Assembly: GCF_003626695.1 (NCBI RefSeq)
Contig: NZ_RBAH01000001.1
Span: 558,001-622,000, forward strand
Source: Paenibacillus ginsengarvi
GTDB taxonomy: Bacteria > Bacillota > Bacilli > Paenibacillales > NBRC-103111
Direction: 5' to 3'
Length of the DNA: 64,000 nt
Positions 34,733-44,029 of the stretch are shown here, piece by piece. How positions within the stretch are numbered: the first letter of the stretch is position 1; every line of letters begins with the position of its first letter. Below the pieces are notes generated by a model. The model worked only from the letters and a program-made list of their open reading frames with translations, did not search any database and had not been told where the DNA came from. A program made the translations under genes and the position numbers.

Positions 34733-36574
34733 TTATCTCTTTTGCAACTTGCCGTTCAGGGCGAGTATTTCCAGCTGGATTCGCGCGGCGCCTATACTGT
34801 CGCCGGACTTTTCTCTCTGTATCCGTTCTTCCACCAGACGCTCAATCGCTTGCTGCTGCCGATGCTTGTCGATCTGCATCAAGTAGTCCTCGATGACCTG
34901 CTCGCTTATGCCTTGACCCGACTCGGTCATCAAAATCGAGCTGACCAGCCGCTCAAGCGCGTCATCCTGCAAAGAGGTCATGTACTTGTTCGCATCCGGC
35001 TCGCTTCCTTGCGCATAGTAGGCATATAAATAAGCAGCCAACGCTGCGTGAGCTTCATCGTTAAATGCGTCTCCGAGCCGTTCCTGCACGAGAGCCGATA
35101 TGTCCTTATCCTGCATCATCACGTATAACAAATGCCGTTCCGCCTTGTCGTAGGCCGGTTTTAGCTTCGGAAGCGGAACGCTGTCGCCCCCGTCATTCCT
35201 TACAGTATTCCACGAAAAGTCGTTATTATCCCCGGAAGAGCGCTTTTTTTGGAGCTGCTCGCGGATTTCGTTCGTCTCCTGCTTCATCGTTTCGAACGAG
35301 GAAGTGCTGCTGAATTCCGAAGCGAGTTCCTTCAAATAATGTTCGCGCTGGGTAGGGGCGGGGATATTCGCAATGACTTCGCGGATCGCCGTTCTTACAT
35401 AACGAAGCTTCGCTTCCCCCTCTTGCAGATTGAAATTTTTGCGCAAGTGAATCAGCTTGTATTTCTCCGGCGGTACGGCTTCTTCCACGATATCACTACG
35501 AAATCGCTCCGGGCCGAACGAATCGATATATTCGTCCGGATCAAGCCGATTCGGCAGCACCGCCACCTTAATGTCTAGACCCGCCTTCTCCAGTATATGC
35601 AATGACTTGTAGGCTGCAGACTGGCCTGCATCGTCGCCGTCGTAACAAATGACGACCCGCTCGGCCGAGCGCCTAAGAAGCAAAGCGTGCTCCTCGGTTA
35701 GCGCTGTTCCCATCGTCGCCACTCCGTTATGGACTCTCGCCATCCACGCTTTAATCACGTCGGCGTATCCTTCGAACACCACGACCTGGCCTTGACGCTT
35801 CATCTCGGCGCGCGCCGCATGAAAGTTGTACAGCAGCCGGCTTTTGCGGAACAGGGCCGTCTCCGGGCTGTTCAAATATTTCGGCTGATCGGCACCAAGC
35901 GTCCGTCCGGCAAAAGCGATGACACTGCCTCTCGCGTCCTGGATCGGAAACATGATCCGATTGCGGAACTTATCGACGTATCCGCCGCCCGATGACTTCG
36001 GCGCGATGAGCGCCCCTTTCTCCATCAGCGGCAGCGGGAATTTCCGCTGCTCCAAATATTGCGCGAGAACGTCCCAGCGATTTGGTGCGAAGCCGATTTG
36101 GAAAGTTTCGATCAGCGTATCGGTAAATCCTCGAGCCCGCAAATATTCGAGCGCCGGTTTGCCTTCGGCCGAGTTGCGCAAAATATGGTGGTACAGCTTG
36201 GCAGCGAACTCGTGTCCCTTCACGATCTGATCTTTCTCGTGCTGCCGCTCCGCCTGCTCCGGCGTCTGCTGCTCCCATACGTACGCGATACCCGCATCAT
36301 CGGCCAGATGCCTTACCGCTTCGCCGAAAGAGTACCCTTCGATTTCCTGAATGAAGCGGATCACGTGCCCGCCAACGCCGCAGCCGAAGCATTTGTATAT
36401 TTGCTTCTCAGGATTGACGTTAAACGAAGGCGACTTCTCCGAATGAAACGGGCAAAGTCCTTTCAAGTTGCGGCCGGCTTTGGATAAATGGACGTATTTG
36501 CCGACTACTTCCACGATGTCATGGTGCTTTAGGACTGCCTCGATGATGTGTTCCGGAATATGTCCGCTACTCAT
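34733..36574 (-). CDS. dnaG: DNA primase
   Basis: 613 aa. Zinc finger CPFHSEKSPSF..CFGCG (about 40-64), an N-terminal RNA-polymerase domain (KFRNRIMFPIQDARGSVIAFAGR), a TOPRIM domain with VFEGYADVI and ICYDGDDAG, and a C-terminal helicase-binding part. It makes RNA primers on the lagging strand. The start ATG 36574 has AAAGGGTG at good spacing; a GTG/ATG 87 bases upstream would add a non-family segment. Confidence 0.97.
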   Translation of the reverse strand: MSSGHIPEHIIEAVLKHHDIVEVVGKYVHLSKAGRNLKGLCPFHSEKSPSFNVNPEKQIYKCFGCGVGGHVIRFIQEIEGYSFGEAVRHLADDAGIAYVWEQQTPEQAERQHEKDQIVKGHEFAAKLYHHILRNSAEGKPALEYLRARGFTDTLIETFQIGFAPNRWDVLAQYLEQRKFPLPLMEKGALIAPKSSGGGYVDKFRNRIMFPIQDARGSVIAFAGRTLGADQPKYLNSPETALFRKSRLLYNFHAARAEMKRQGQVVVFEGYADVIKAWMARVHNGVATMGTALTEEHALLLRRSAERVVICYDGDDAGQSAAYKSLHILEKAGLDIKVAVLPNRLDPDEYIDSFGPERFRSDIVEEAVPPEKYKLIHLRKNFNLQEGEAKLRYVRTAIREVIANIPAPTQREHYLKELASEFSSTSSFETMKQETNEIREQLQKKRSSGDNNDFSWNTVRNDGGDSVPLPKLKPAYDKAERHLLYVMMQDKDISALVQERLGDAFNDEAHAALAAYLYAYYAQGSEPDANKYMTSLQDDALERLVSSILMTESGQGISEQVIEDYLMQIDKHRQQQAIERLVEERIQREKSGDSIGAARIQLEILALNGKLQKR

Positions 36575-36612
36575 CCTAATCACCCTTTGTAAAAGTACAG
36601 TAATACTATTCG

Positions 36613-37083
36613 CTAATTCGTCCCATTTTCCTGCAACGCGATTAAAACTTTTGTCAAACATTGTAGAAACGATTGCCGATCCTCATTGGTAAAAGGCTTG
36701 GGCCCTTTGCCGTATTTGCCTCCCCGGCGCTGCTTGGCGCGCTCGTGCCTGTTCTCGAGCAGGAAATCGATCGTACGGTCGGTGTATGTTTGACCGCGAT
36801 TGGAAATCGCTATCGCCCGCTTGGCGAGACCGATCGTAGCGAGACCGAAATCTTGGGTTACGAGTACGTCCCCCGCCGCTATACGGTTGGCAATATACAG
36901 ATCGACGGATTGATCCGACCGGTCCACCTGAACGATCGTCACCCCGTCCCGCGCCTCCAGCCGATGGTCGAACGATGCGACCATGACAACGGGGACGCCG
37001 AATCGAGCTGCGGCATCCGCAATTTCGGATTTGACCGGACAAGCGTCCGCATCGACGATAATTTTGAACCCGATGATTACCAC
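36613..37083 (-). CDS. yqxD: YaiI/YqxD family protein (DUF188)
   Basis: 156 aa. It begins FKIIVDADACPVK and has LVTQDFGLATIGLAKRAIAISNRG; these are the conserved Asp-rich and loop motifs of the family, which resembles PIN-fold nucleases. The C-terminus is basic (RAKQRRGGKYGKGPKPF). Start GTG 37083, six bases after AGAGG (a TTG one codon upstream is closer to it). The function is unproven. It lies between dnaG and yqfL, as in Bacillus. Confidence 0.9.
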   Translation of the reverse strand: MVIIGFKIIVDADACPVKSEIADAAARFGVPVVMVASFDHRLEARDGVTIVQVDRSDQSVDLYIANRIAAGDVLVTQDFGLATIGLAKRAIAISNRGQTYTDRTIDFLLENRHERAKQRRGGKYGKGPKPFTNEDRQSFLQCLTKVLIALQENGTN

Positions 37084-37176
37084 CAATTTCCTCTAGTGTC
37101 TATACCGTAATATTATATACGATGAAAAAACAAAAAATCCTGCTTTCTGTTTTCGTTTTTACTTAAGTCTACGCTG

Positions 37177-37986
37177 TTACCGAAACATGCCGAGGATAAC
37201 GCCGGCCGTTTCCTCTACCGCTTTATTGGAGACGTCGATCACTTTGCAGCCTACGCGCGACATGACGTTTCTGGCGTGGGCCAGTTCCTTGTTGATCCGG
37301 TCCATCTGCGCATACATGGCGTTATCGGCGAGCCCAAGGCTTTTCAGTCTTTCCCTGCGGATCATATTCAGCTTCTCGGGGTCGATGACAAGCCCGATTA
37401 CTTTGTCCGGCGATACGGTGTACAGCTGCTCCGGCGGCTGCAGCTCCGGAACGAGCGGCACGTTCGCCACCTTGAACATCCGGTGCGCGAGATACATAGA
37501 CAGCGGCGTCTTCGACGTGCGGGATACCCCCACCAGCACAATGTCTGCGAGCAGGATGCCGGTCGCGTCGCGCCCGTCGTCGTATTTGACGGCGAATTCA
37601 ACCGCTTCCACTTTTCTGAAATATTCCTCGTCCAATTGATGGATTAGTCCGGGCTGATGCAGCGGCTCGCGATTAAACGCCTTCTCCAGCGTCGCGATGA
37701 TCGGTCCGAGCAGATCGATCGAGATCACCTTCCGCTTGCGCGCCTGAGCGATCAAATAATCGCGCAGCTCGGGAACGACGAGCGTAAACAGGACAATCGC
37801 CTGCGACTTGGCCGCTTCGGTAACGATCAGATCGACGCCTTCCTTGCCGCTTACATAAGGAGCGCGGCGAACTTCCACGACGTTCGGGTGAAATTGGATG
37901 GCTGCCGCCTTCAGTACAGATTCCGCCGTCTCGCCCGCCGAATCCGATACGACATAAACGATAGGTTTTGGGATCAATTTATTCAT
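37177..37986 (-). CDS. yqfL: Pyruvate phosphate dikinase regulatory protein family (YqfL type)
   Basis: 269 aa. Typical start VYVVSDSAGETAESV, P-loop-like ILLADIVLVGVSRTSKTPLSMYLAHR (about 145-170) and VIGLVIDPEKL. In other bacteria these bifunctional kinase/phosphorylases switch PPDK or PEP synthetase on and off at a Thr/His site. No PPDK gene is in this window. In Bacillus YqfL works with the regulator CcpN; ccpN is not next to it here. ATG 37986 with AAGGAG nine bases upstream. Confidence 0.93.
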   Translation of the reverse strand: MNKLIPKPIVYVVSDSAGETAESVLKAAAIQFHPNVVEVRRAPYVSGKEGVDLIVTEAAKSQAIVLFTLVVPELRDYLIAQARKRKVISIDLLGPIIATLEKAFNREPLHQPGLIHQLDEEYFRKVEAVEFAVKYDDGRDATGILLADIVLVGVSRTSKTPLSMYLAHRMFKVANVPLVPELQPPEQLYTVSPDKVIGLVIDPEKLNMIRRERLKSLGLADNAMYAQMDRINKELAHARNVMSRVGCKVIDVSNKAVEETAGVILGMFR

Positions 37987-38071
37987 ATTCGTCGCTCCTT
38001 ATTAGAAACTCCACAACCCCAGAAAAATGCTTTATCGACAAAAAAATCCCGTTACCGGGTGTATGTTAGTA

Positions 38072-38818
38072 TTATATTCCATATTTATCCATCTGATCCA
38101 GGAAGCTGCGCGACTTCCATTTGATCTCGACATGGGCGTCCAAAAACTGGCGGATAATTTGCTTGAGCTGTTTCTTGGTCGTTTCCTTCACTTCCGTTTT
38201 GCCGAGACGGCGAATATCCATGTGCAAAAACAAACGGAGCAGCTTCAGCGCTGTCTCCGATACGGCGATTGAGCCCGGGTCGGTATGCCGGCATCTCGCG
38301 CAAACGGTGCCGCCGAGCGAAATACTAACCGTCATCGTTCCTTCCTTCGAGCCGCACGATACGCATTCGCCAAACACTGGCATGTAACCGGCGATCGATA
38401 ACATTTTCAGCTCGTAAATGTTCGTGACGATCTGTGGATCTTTGTCTTCGTCAATCGCGTCGAGCGACGCTTTGAGCTGCTCGAACAACGGGGCGTTGCG
38501 CTCGTTTTCCCCAAGCATCCGATCGGTCAGCTCCATTAGGTAAGCCGCGTAGGCCGTTTTGTGGATATCGTCCTTTAGCCGGTTATAGGCGTTCCATATA
38601 TCCCCGTTGTTCAGCGTTCCCATCGAGCCGCTTTTATAACAGATGAATTCGCCGTACGTAAATAATTGCGCGATGGCGGCATGGCGGCTTTTGACCTTTT
38701 TGGCGCCGCGGGCCATCATGCTGATTTTGCCCGCTTCTTTGGAGAAAACGGTCAAAATTTTGTTACCTTCCCCATAATCGATGCTGCGAATTACGATCCC
38801 TTCGACCCTAACGATCAT
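38072..38818 (-). CDS. recO: DNA repair protein RecO
   Basis: 248 aa. An N-terminal OB-fold (VEGIVIRSIDYGEGNKILTVFSKEAGKISMMARGAKKVKS), a helical middle and a four-Cys zinc motif FGECVSCGSKE..GTVCARC. RecO loads RecA onto SSB-coated DNA and anneals strands in recombination repair. ATG 38818 with GGAGAAGG upstream. It follows yqzL, as in Bacillus. Confidence 0.95.
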   Translation of the reverse strand: MIVRVEGIVIRSIDYGEGNKILTVFSKEAGKISMMARGAKKVKSRHAAIAQLFTYGEFICYKSGSMGTLNNGDIWNAYNRLKDDIHKTAYAAYLMELTDRMLGENERNAPLFEQLKASLDAIDEDKDPQIVTNIYELKMLSIAGYMPVFGECVSCGSKEGTMTVSISLGGTVCARCRHTDPGSIAVSETALKLLRLFLHMDIRRLGKTEVKETTKKQLKQIIRQFLDAHVEIKWKSRSFLDQMDKYGI

Positions 38819-38848
38819 TCGTAACGCCTTCTCCCCATCCCTAATCGA

Positions 38849-38989
38849 TCAGTTCGTCAGCTCCGCTTCATCCGGAGCGGCGTTCTCCTCCTCGTCGGGC
38901 ATCTCGGCAGTCTGATCCATTTCTTTATAAAGCAAGTACGATTCCACGTCGCCAGTTATCGTAAAATACTTCCACGAAAAGTCACGCAT
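38849..38989 (-). CDS. yqzL: YqzL family small protein
   Basis: 46 aa: MRDFSWKYFTITGDVESYLL, then an acidic tail (EMPDEEENAAPDEAELTN). Start ATG 38989 with AAAGGA nine bases upstream. The sequence and the place between era and recO match Bacillus YqzL, whose role is not known. It is very short, so composition alone would not have flagged it. Confidence 0.88.
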   Translation of the reverse strand: MRDFSWKYFTITGDVESYLLYKEMDQTAEMPDEEENAAPDEAELTN

Positions 38990-39138
38990 GCGTATCATCC
39001 TTTCTATGAGGAAATATTTCGATTGATATTCCCTAGGATGAGCGCGCCGGGCAAACTGTATCCCATGTAAAAAATGCTAGGCCAATGAACCCGGCGGCGT
39101 ACCATCGTTTCATATATTCCGGGGTCCCTGTAGGGGGT

Positions 39139-40032
39139 TTAGTCGTGGCGGAATCCGAGATCTTTCAGCACGTGCTCGCGGTTGCGCCAATCTTTGTTTA
39201 CCTTTACCCACAGCTCGAGAAAAATTTTCGAACCGAGCAGCGATTCGATATCGCGGCGGGCCAAGCGGCCGACCTCCTTCAGCATCGCGCCTTGTTTGCC
39301 GATAATGATTCCTTTCTGCGAATCGCGTTCGACGTAAATAACCGCGCCGATCGTCACGATGCCGTTCTCCTCGACCTTCATCTGTTCGATGGCGACCGCG
39401 ATCGAATGCGGAATCTCTTCCCGGGTTGCATGCAGCAGCTTCTCCCGGATCAGCTCGGCGATAATAAACTGCTCCGGATGGTCGGTCACCTGATCGGCCG
39501 GATAATACTGAGGGCCTTCCGGCAAATATTTGCCGACCTGCTCCAGCAGCGTGTTGACGTTGTTGCCTTGCAAAGCGGAGATAGGGATGATCTCGGCGAA
39601 CTCGTACAAATCTTTGTAAGCGACGATTACCGGAAGCAGTGCCTCCGGATGCACCTGGTCGATTTTGTTCAGCACGAGAATAACCGGCGTTTTGACGTTT
39701 TTCAGCCGCTCGATAATGAAGCGGTCGCCCCCGCCGATGCCTTCGGCCACGTCTACGAGAAACAGGATCGCGTCCACCTCGTGGAACGTATTTTCCGCTA
39801 CCTTCATCATGTAGTTGCCAAGCTTGGACTTCGGCTTGTGAATGCCCGGCGTATCGAGAAACACGATCTGCATCTGTGCGGTCGTATACACACCGTGAAT
39901 TTTGTTGCGCGTCGTTTGGGGTTTATCCGACATGATGGCGATTTTTTGCCCGATCACCTGATTAAGCAGCGTCGATTTTCCTACGTTCGGCCGCCCGACG
40001 ATAGCGACAAAGCCTGATTTATGTTTGGTCAT
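39139..40032 (-). CDS. era: Era-type GTPase
   Basis: 297 aa. GRPNVGKST (G1), then DTPGIH (G3) and NKID (G4), and a C-terminal KH domain ([38 protein letters not shown]). Era binds 16S rRNA near its 3' end and helps 30S assembly. The start ATG 40032 lies six bases after GGAGG; a GTG four codons upstream is less likely. A 150-base gene-poor gap separates it from yqzL. Confidence 0.97.
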   Translation of the reverse strand: MTKHKSGFVAIVGRPNVGKSTLLNQVIGQKIAIMSDKPQTTRNKIHGVYTTAQMQIVFLDTPGIHKPKSKLGNYMMKVAENTFHEVDAILFLVDVAEGIGGGDRFIIERLKNVKTPVILVLNKIDQVHPEALLPVIVAYKDLYEFAEIIPISALQGNNVNTLLEQVGKYLPEGPQYYPADQVTDHPEQFIIAELIREKLLHATREEIPHSIAVAIEQMKVEENGIVTIGAVIYVERDSQKGIIIGKQGAMLKEVGRLARRDIESLLGSKIFLELWVKVNKDWRNREHVLKDLGFRHD

Positions 40033-40059
40033 GTAAGCCTCCACAGTTTGGATTGCAAA

Positions 40060-40506
40060 TTAAGGGGACGGCTCCGGATCGGATGCCAAATTCGCCGGTC
40101 CGAACGCTCCGGGCAGCAGACTGGATACGGTCGTCTCCGCTACATCCCCGTTCAGATTGGTCAAATAAACGGGCATGCCCGGAGCGCAAAGCTCGAACAT
40201 CACTTGCCGGCAAACGCCGCAGGGCGATATCGGCCCTTCCGTGTCTCCGGCCACCGCAAGCGCGACAAAGCTTCCGGGCGCCTGTCCGTCCGCGATGGCG
40301 CGAAAAAGCGCCGTTCGTTCGGCGCAATTGGTCGGCCCGTAAGCGGCATTTTCCACGTTGCAGCCGTAATGCACGTTCCCTTGTTTGTCCAGCAGCGCGC
40401 TTCCTACGCGAAAACGGGAATAAGGCGCGTAAGCCCTCTCCCGCGCGATGAGCGCGTGGCGTATCAAATCGGCCGCCACACGGTCCGGCTGATATTGTCC
40501 ATTCAT
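40060..40506 (-). CDS. cdd: Cytidine deaminase
   Basis: 148 aa. It has APYSRFRVGSALL, the catalytic NVENAAYGPTNCAERTAL (zinc-binding Cys and the Glu) and SPCGVCRQVMFEL with the two other zinc Cys. It makes uridine from cytidine and deoxyuridine from deoxycytidine (salvage). It is a little longer than the roughly 135-aa Bacillus protein, with a Pro-rich end. ATG 40506 with GGAGGG six bases upstream. Confidence 0.96.
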   Translation of the reverse strand: MNGQYQPDRVAADLIRHALIARERAYAPYSRFRVGSALLDKQGNVHYGCNVENAAYGPTNCAERTALFRAIADGQAPGSFVALAVAGDTEGPISPCGVCRQVMFELCAPGMPVYLTNLNGDVAETTVSSLLPGAFGPANLASDPEPSP

Positions 40507-40521
40507 GGGCAGCCCTCCGTT

Positions 40522-41223
40522 CTAGAAATTCCGAATCATGAAATAGGCAAGTACGGTCATAATCGTGCCGATAATCGCTCCGATCGCGAGTGCCGGCAGC
40601 TGCCTGCTTCGTTTATCGTACAGCACGAACGTAAGCTGGATCGACAAGCTGTAGCCGAGCAGCGCGATTAGCGTTTTGCCGGTGAGCAGAGCGATCCACG
40701 TCGAGATGGCGAACGAAACGGCCGTCAGCAAACTCGGTCTCAGCGGTATGCGGCGATCGGAAAAACGAGTTTGCACGACAACGATCGTCAGCGCCACCAG
40801 GCTAATCAGCGTCCAGATCAGACCGGGCGTTAACACCGTTTCGCCGGTGCCGGCACGGCTGATAAGGCGATCGATCGGTTCGTAAAAAACGACCATGCCG
40901 ACAATAGCGGCAAAAACCGCCGATACGAGAACGGCGGCCGCAGCTACGTCTTTGGCGATTTTGGCCAGCGGGTGCCGATCCGGCATCGCCAGATCGACCG
41001 CTTTCTCAACCGCCGTGTTGATCAGCTCGCAGACGATGACAAGCGTAACCGACAGCAAAACAAACAATATTTCCGTCTTTGGCAGCTCGAACAATAAAGC
41101 GAGTATGAGCACAATAAACGCTACGAAAAAGTGAAACTGCATATTTTGCTGCGTCGATAACGAATGCTTCAGCCCCTCGTACGCATACCGGAAGCTTCTG
41201 CGAAACTTTTTGACATCTCTCAC
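40522..41223 (-). CDS. dgkA: Diacylglycerol/undecaprenol kinase with C-terminal membrane extension
   Basis: 233 aa. Residues 1-125 are a DgkA-type kinase with FAYAYEG-like start (SFRYAYEGLKHSLSTQQNMQFH) and the catalytic VCELINTAVEKAVDLAMPD. Residues 126-233 add about four helices that recall a PAP2 phosphatase but lack the usual PSGH motif. The kinase makes undecaprenyl phosphate or phosphatidic acid. Start GTG 41223 overlaps the ybeY stop by four bases. Confidence 0.88.
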   Translation of the reverse strand: MRDVKKFRRSFRYAYEGLKHSLSTQQNMQFHFFVAFIVLILALLFELPKTEILFVLLSVTLVIVCELINTAVEKAVDLAMPDRHPLAKIAKDVAAAAVLVSAVFAAIVGMVVFYEPIDRLISRAGTGETVLTPGLIWTLISLVALTIVVVQTRFSDRRIPLRPSLLTAVSFAISTWIALLTGKTLIALLGYSLSIQLTFVLYDKRSRQLPALAIGAIIGTIMTVLAYFMIRNF

Positions 41224-41741
41224 CGCGTCAGTCCCGCCTCCAGGAGCACCGCTTCCTGCTTGCCGAACATAAGGCGCTCCGCTTCTTCGTTCTCATGATC
41301 GTAGCCGATCAAATGCAGGAAGCCGTGAACGAATAAAAAGCCGATCTCCCGTTCGAGGGAATGACCGTATTCGTTCGCCTGCTCCATCGCGCGCCGCACG
41401 GAAATGACGATATCGCCAAGCGGCTCGGCAAACGGCGCTCCTTCCTCTTCGCTCCCGTTATCCGACTCATACTCGTCTTCATCTTCGTAACGGATCTCGG
41501 GCTCGCCTTCCACGCTTTCCAGCATCGAAAACGACAGCACGTCGGTCGCCTTGTCGATATTCCGGTATTCGCGGTTCAGCGTTTGAATCGCTTCGTCGGT
41601 CACGAAGCTGAGCGCCACCTCGCCGTCCTCGATCCCTTCCGCTTTGGCGGCCAGGTTCAGCAGCTTCTCCAGCATCCCGATCAGCGACTCGCCAATTTCC
41701 ATCTCTTCCTGTTCGTTCGTCCATTCCAGACTAAGCGTCAT
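41220..41741 (-). CDS. ybeY: Endoribonuclease YbeY
   Basis: 173 aa. The zinc motif HGFLHLIGYDH (139-149), with the third His, is intact, and REYRNIDKATDVLSFSML and LGDIVIS match the family. Residues 78-101 hold an acidic insert (EDEDEYESDNGSEEE) not found in the common form. YbeY helps 16S rRNA 3' maturation and ribosome quality control. ATG 41741. Confidence 0.95.
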   Translation of the reverse strand: MTLSLEWTNEQEEMEIGESLIGMLEKLLNLAAKAEGIEDGEVALSFVTDEAIQTLNREYRNIDKATDVLSFSMLESVEGEPEIRYEDEDEYESDNGSEEEGAPFAEPLGDIVISVRRAMEQANEYGHSLEREIGFLFVHGFLHLIGYDHENEEAERLMFGKQEAVLLEAGLTR

Positions 41742-41756
41742 ACATCCAACGTCCCC

Positions 41757-43994
41757 TTACGCTTGTTTTGCTTCCTTCGTTTCGGCCTGGGCTGGACTGC
41801 TGCCCGCCGGATATTCGATACGCGAATGAAAAATGCCCAGCAGCGCCTCATTCAGCGTTTTGGCGATCGTCTCCAACTCTCTGAGCGTCAAATCGCAATC
41901 GCTTAACTGCCCGTCGTCGAGCCGGTCCTTGATGATTTTACGCACCATCGTATCGATCTGCTCGATGGATGGACTGCGCAGCGAGCGTACGGCTGCTTCC
42001 ACACTGTCGGCGATACCGACGATAGCCGCTTCCTTCGACTGCGCCTTCGGTCCCGGATACCGGTAGTCCTCTTCCGGTATCGGCTCTGCGCCTTCCTCCT
42101 GCAGCTTTTTCGCTTTGAAGTAAAAAAACTTGAGCAGCGTCGTGCCGTGGTGCTGCTCGGCAATATCGCGGATCGGCTTGGGGATGTTATGCTCCTTTAG
42201 CATCTCCACCCCGTCGCGCGCATGGGCGATAATGATCGATTTGCTGAGATCCGGTTCGATCTGGTCGTGCGGGTTGCCCATGCTCATCTGATTTTCGATA
42301 AAATAGCTCGGCCGCTTCGTCTTGCCGATGTCGTGGTAGTAAGAGCCGACGCGGCAGAGCAGCCCGTTCGCCCCGACCGATTCGGCCGCCGCTTCCGACA
42401 AATTGCCGACCATGACGCTGTGGTGGTACGTGCCCGGCGTTTCGATCAGCAGCTTGCGAAGCAGCGGGTGATTCGGGTTCGACAGCTCGACAAGCTTGAG
42501 CGGCGACAAAATGCTGAACGTCACTTCAAAAAACGGCATCAGCCCGATGACAAGCACCGCCGTAAGCAGTCCGGAGGCTACCGTAAAGCCGAACGAAAAC
42601 ATAATTTCGCTGCGCGTATATACATTGTCCAGAAATGTCATGCACAGGACGGTAACAGCACCGGACAGCGAAACCATAATGCCCGACTTCAGAATCGACG
42701 AACGCTGATTCGCCTGCTGAATCGCATACACTGAGGTGATGCACACGACCAAGGCCAATAAACCGTAGCGGAAATCGAACAATTGCTCGCCGCCCGTATT
42801 AAAAATGACGCTGGACAAAAGCGCAAACACCATCGACGAAGCAAGCGCCAGCGGCGTTCCGATCAGGATCGCGATCAGCATCGAGCCCATCGCAACGGGA
42901 GCGAGGTAGCCGATATTCGCGTAAGGCCCGAGCGAGACAACCTTCATCACGAACACATTAAGCACATAAATCAGAACGAGCATAAGCAGCTGCAGGTTTT
43001 GCGAGCGGATCGGATGCTCGCTGTGGCTGACGAACATGAACAGCCCAAGCACGAACAGCCCGCTAAGCAGCATAAGGCCGAGCTGCGGCCAGTAATTCGT
43101 TTTCTCCTTCAGCAAGTCCATCGCCTTCAGCCGCTCATACGTCTCTTCCGTAACAAGCTCGCCCTTGTGAACGAGAACATCGCCCTTGTTAATGTAAACG
43201 GGCTTCGTACCGTCCCGGGCTTCCGCCCGCGCCTCGTCCGTCGCCTTCTGATTCGGAAATTTATTCGGCGTAAGGACGAATCTAACAATTTCCTGGACCA
43301 TCTCCCGCGACTCTCGTTTGGACAACGAGGAGGAGTTGACGAACTCGGCCACCCGCGTCCGCGCCGTTTGCGCGTTCAGCAGCTGGTCGTTCATAAGCCG
43401 ACCGACGATTTCTTTCGCCACAGGCTCCATCTCGTCCAGGTCTTCCTTCGACAGCTTCGGAAATTTGAAGTAAAATTCTTCCGGAATGCGGTACATCTGA
43501 TCGGCAAGCGCGGTTTTCACCTCGTTCAGGAGCCCGTCGTTCGCAGGATCGCTTGTCCGGATCGAGGCTGACAGCATAGTGACGTAATCGCCGTACATCG
43601 TCGGAAATACGTTGCGGAATATACTGGCTTTGTCGTTTGTATTCAGCTGATCGTCGGCATTAATTTGTTTGAGTTTCTCGAAGGTCGTATCGACGAGGCT
43701 TTCATTTTTCATCGATAAAATGGAATAGACGGGCTGTACCCGCCTAGCCGCTTCTTCCTTCGCTTTTTGCGTGCCGATCGCGTTCTCGATCTGCTTCGTC
43801 GCATAAATCGTTTTTTCGCTGGCCGCTCCCGCCTTGATATCGTAGGTTTGCGGGATAAGCCTGCCTTCCATAGCCAAATAAAACACAAGTCCGAGTAAAA
43901 CAAACAACAGAAGACGGATGCTTAGACTGGATTTCCAGCCGGTAAGCACGTTCGCCTGTTTTCCGCCTTCAGAAGTCTGCTGGTTGTGAGCCAC
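41757..43994 (-). CDS. pgpH: 7TM-HD membrane protein, cyclic-di-AMP phosphodiesterase PgpH type
   Basis: 745 aa. One N-terminal helix, a large extracellular 7TMR-HDED domain (about 55-300), seven transmembrane helices (about 310-490) and a C-terminal HD domain with YHHSVMVGNL, SYYHDIGKTKRP and HGTTLLKFF. Proteins of this type (YqfF, PgpH) hydrolyse c-di-AMP to pApA and so set turgor and wall stress. GTG 43994 with GAGAGG seven bases upstream. Sits between phoH and ybeY, as in Bacillus. Confidence 0.94.
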   Translation of the reverse strand: MAHNQQTSEGGKQANVLTGWKSSLSIRLLLFVLLGLVFYLAMEGRLIPQTYDIKAGAASEKTIYATKQIENAIGTQKAKEEAARRVQPVYSILSMKNESLVDTTFEKLKQINADDQLNTNDKASIFRNVFPTMYGDYVTMLSASIRTSDPANDGLLNEVKTALADQMYRIPEEFYFKFPKLSKEDLDEMEPVAKEIVGRLMNDQLLNAQTARTRVAEFVNSSSLSKRESREMVQEIVRFVLTPNKFPNQKATDEARAEARDGTKPVYINKGDVLVHKGELVTEETYERLKAMDLLKEKTNYWPQLGLMLLSGLFVLGLFMFVSHSEHPIRSQNLQLLMLVLIYVLNVFVMKVVSLGPYANIGYLAPVAMGSMLIAILIGTPLALASSMVFALLSSVIFNTGGEQLFDFRYGLLALVVCITSVYAIQQANQRSSILKSGIMVSLSGAVTVLCMTFLDNVYTRSEIMFSFGFTVASGLLTAVLVIGLMPFFEVTFSILSPLKLVELSNPNHPLLRKLLIETPGTYHHSVMVGNLSEAAAESVGANGLLCRVGSYYHDIGKTKRPSYFIENQMSMGNPHDQIEPDLSKSIIIAHARDGVEMLKEHNIPKPIRDIAEQHHGTTLLKFFYFKAKKLQEEGAEPIPEEDYRYPGPKAQSKEAAIVGIADSVEAAVRSLRSPSIEQIDTMVRKIIKDRLDDGQLSDCDLTLRELETIAKTLNEALLGIFHSRIEYPAGSSPAQAETKEAKQA

Positions 43995-44029
43995 GTTCAG
44001 TCCTCTCTTTCTTCCGGACGATACGTCGA

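Noticed and set aside
39025-39125. 26-codon frame between era and yqzL on the minus strand (MKRWYAAGFIGLAFFTWDT..)
   Set aside because: No ribosome site of usual strength and no known family; too short to support as a gene.
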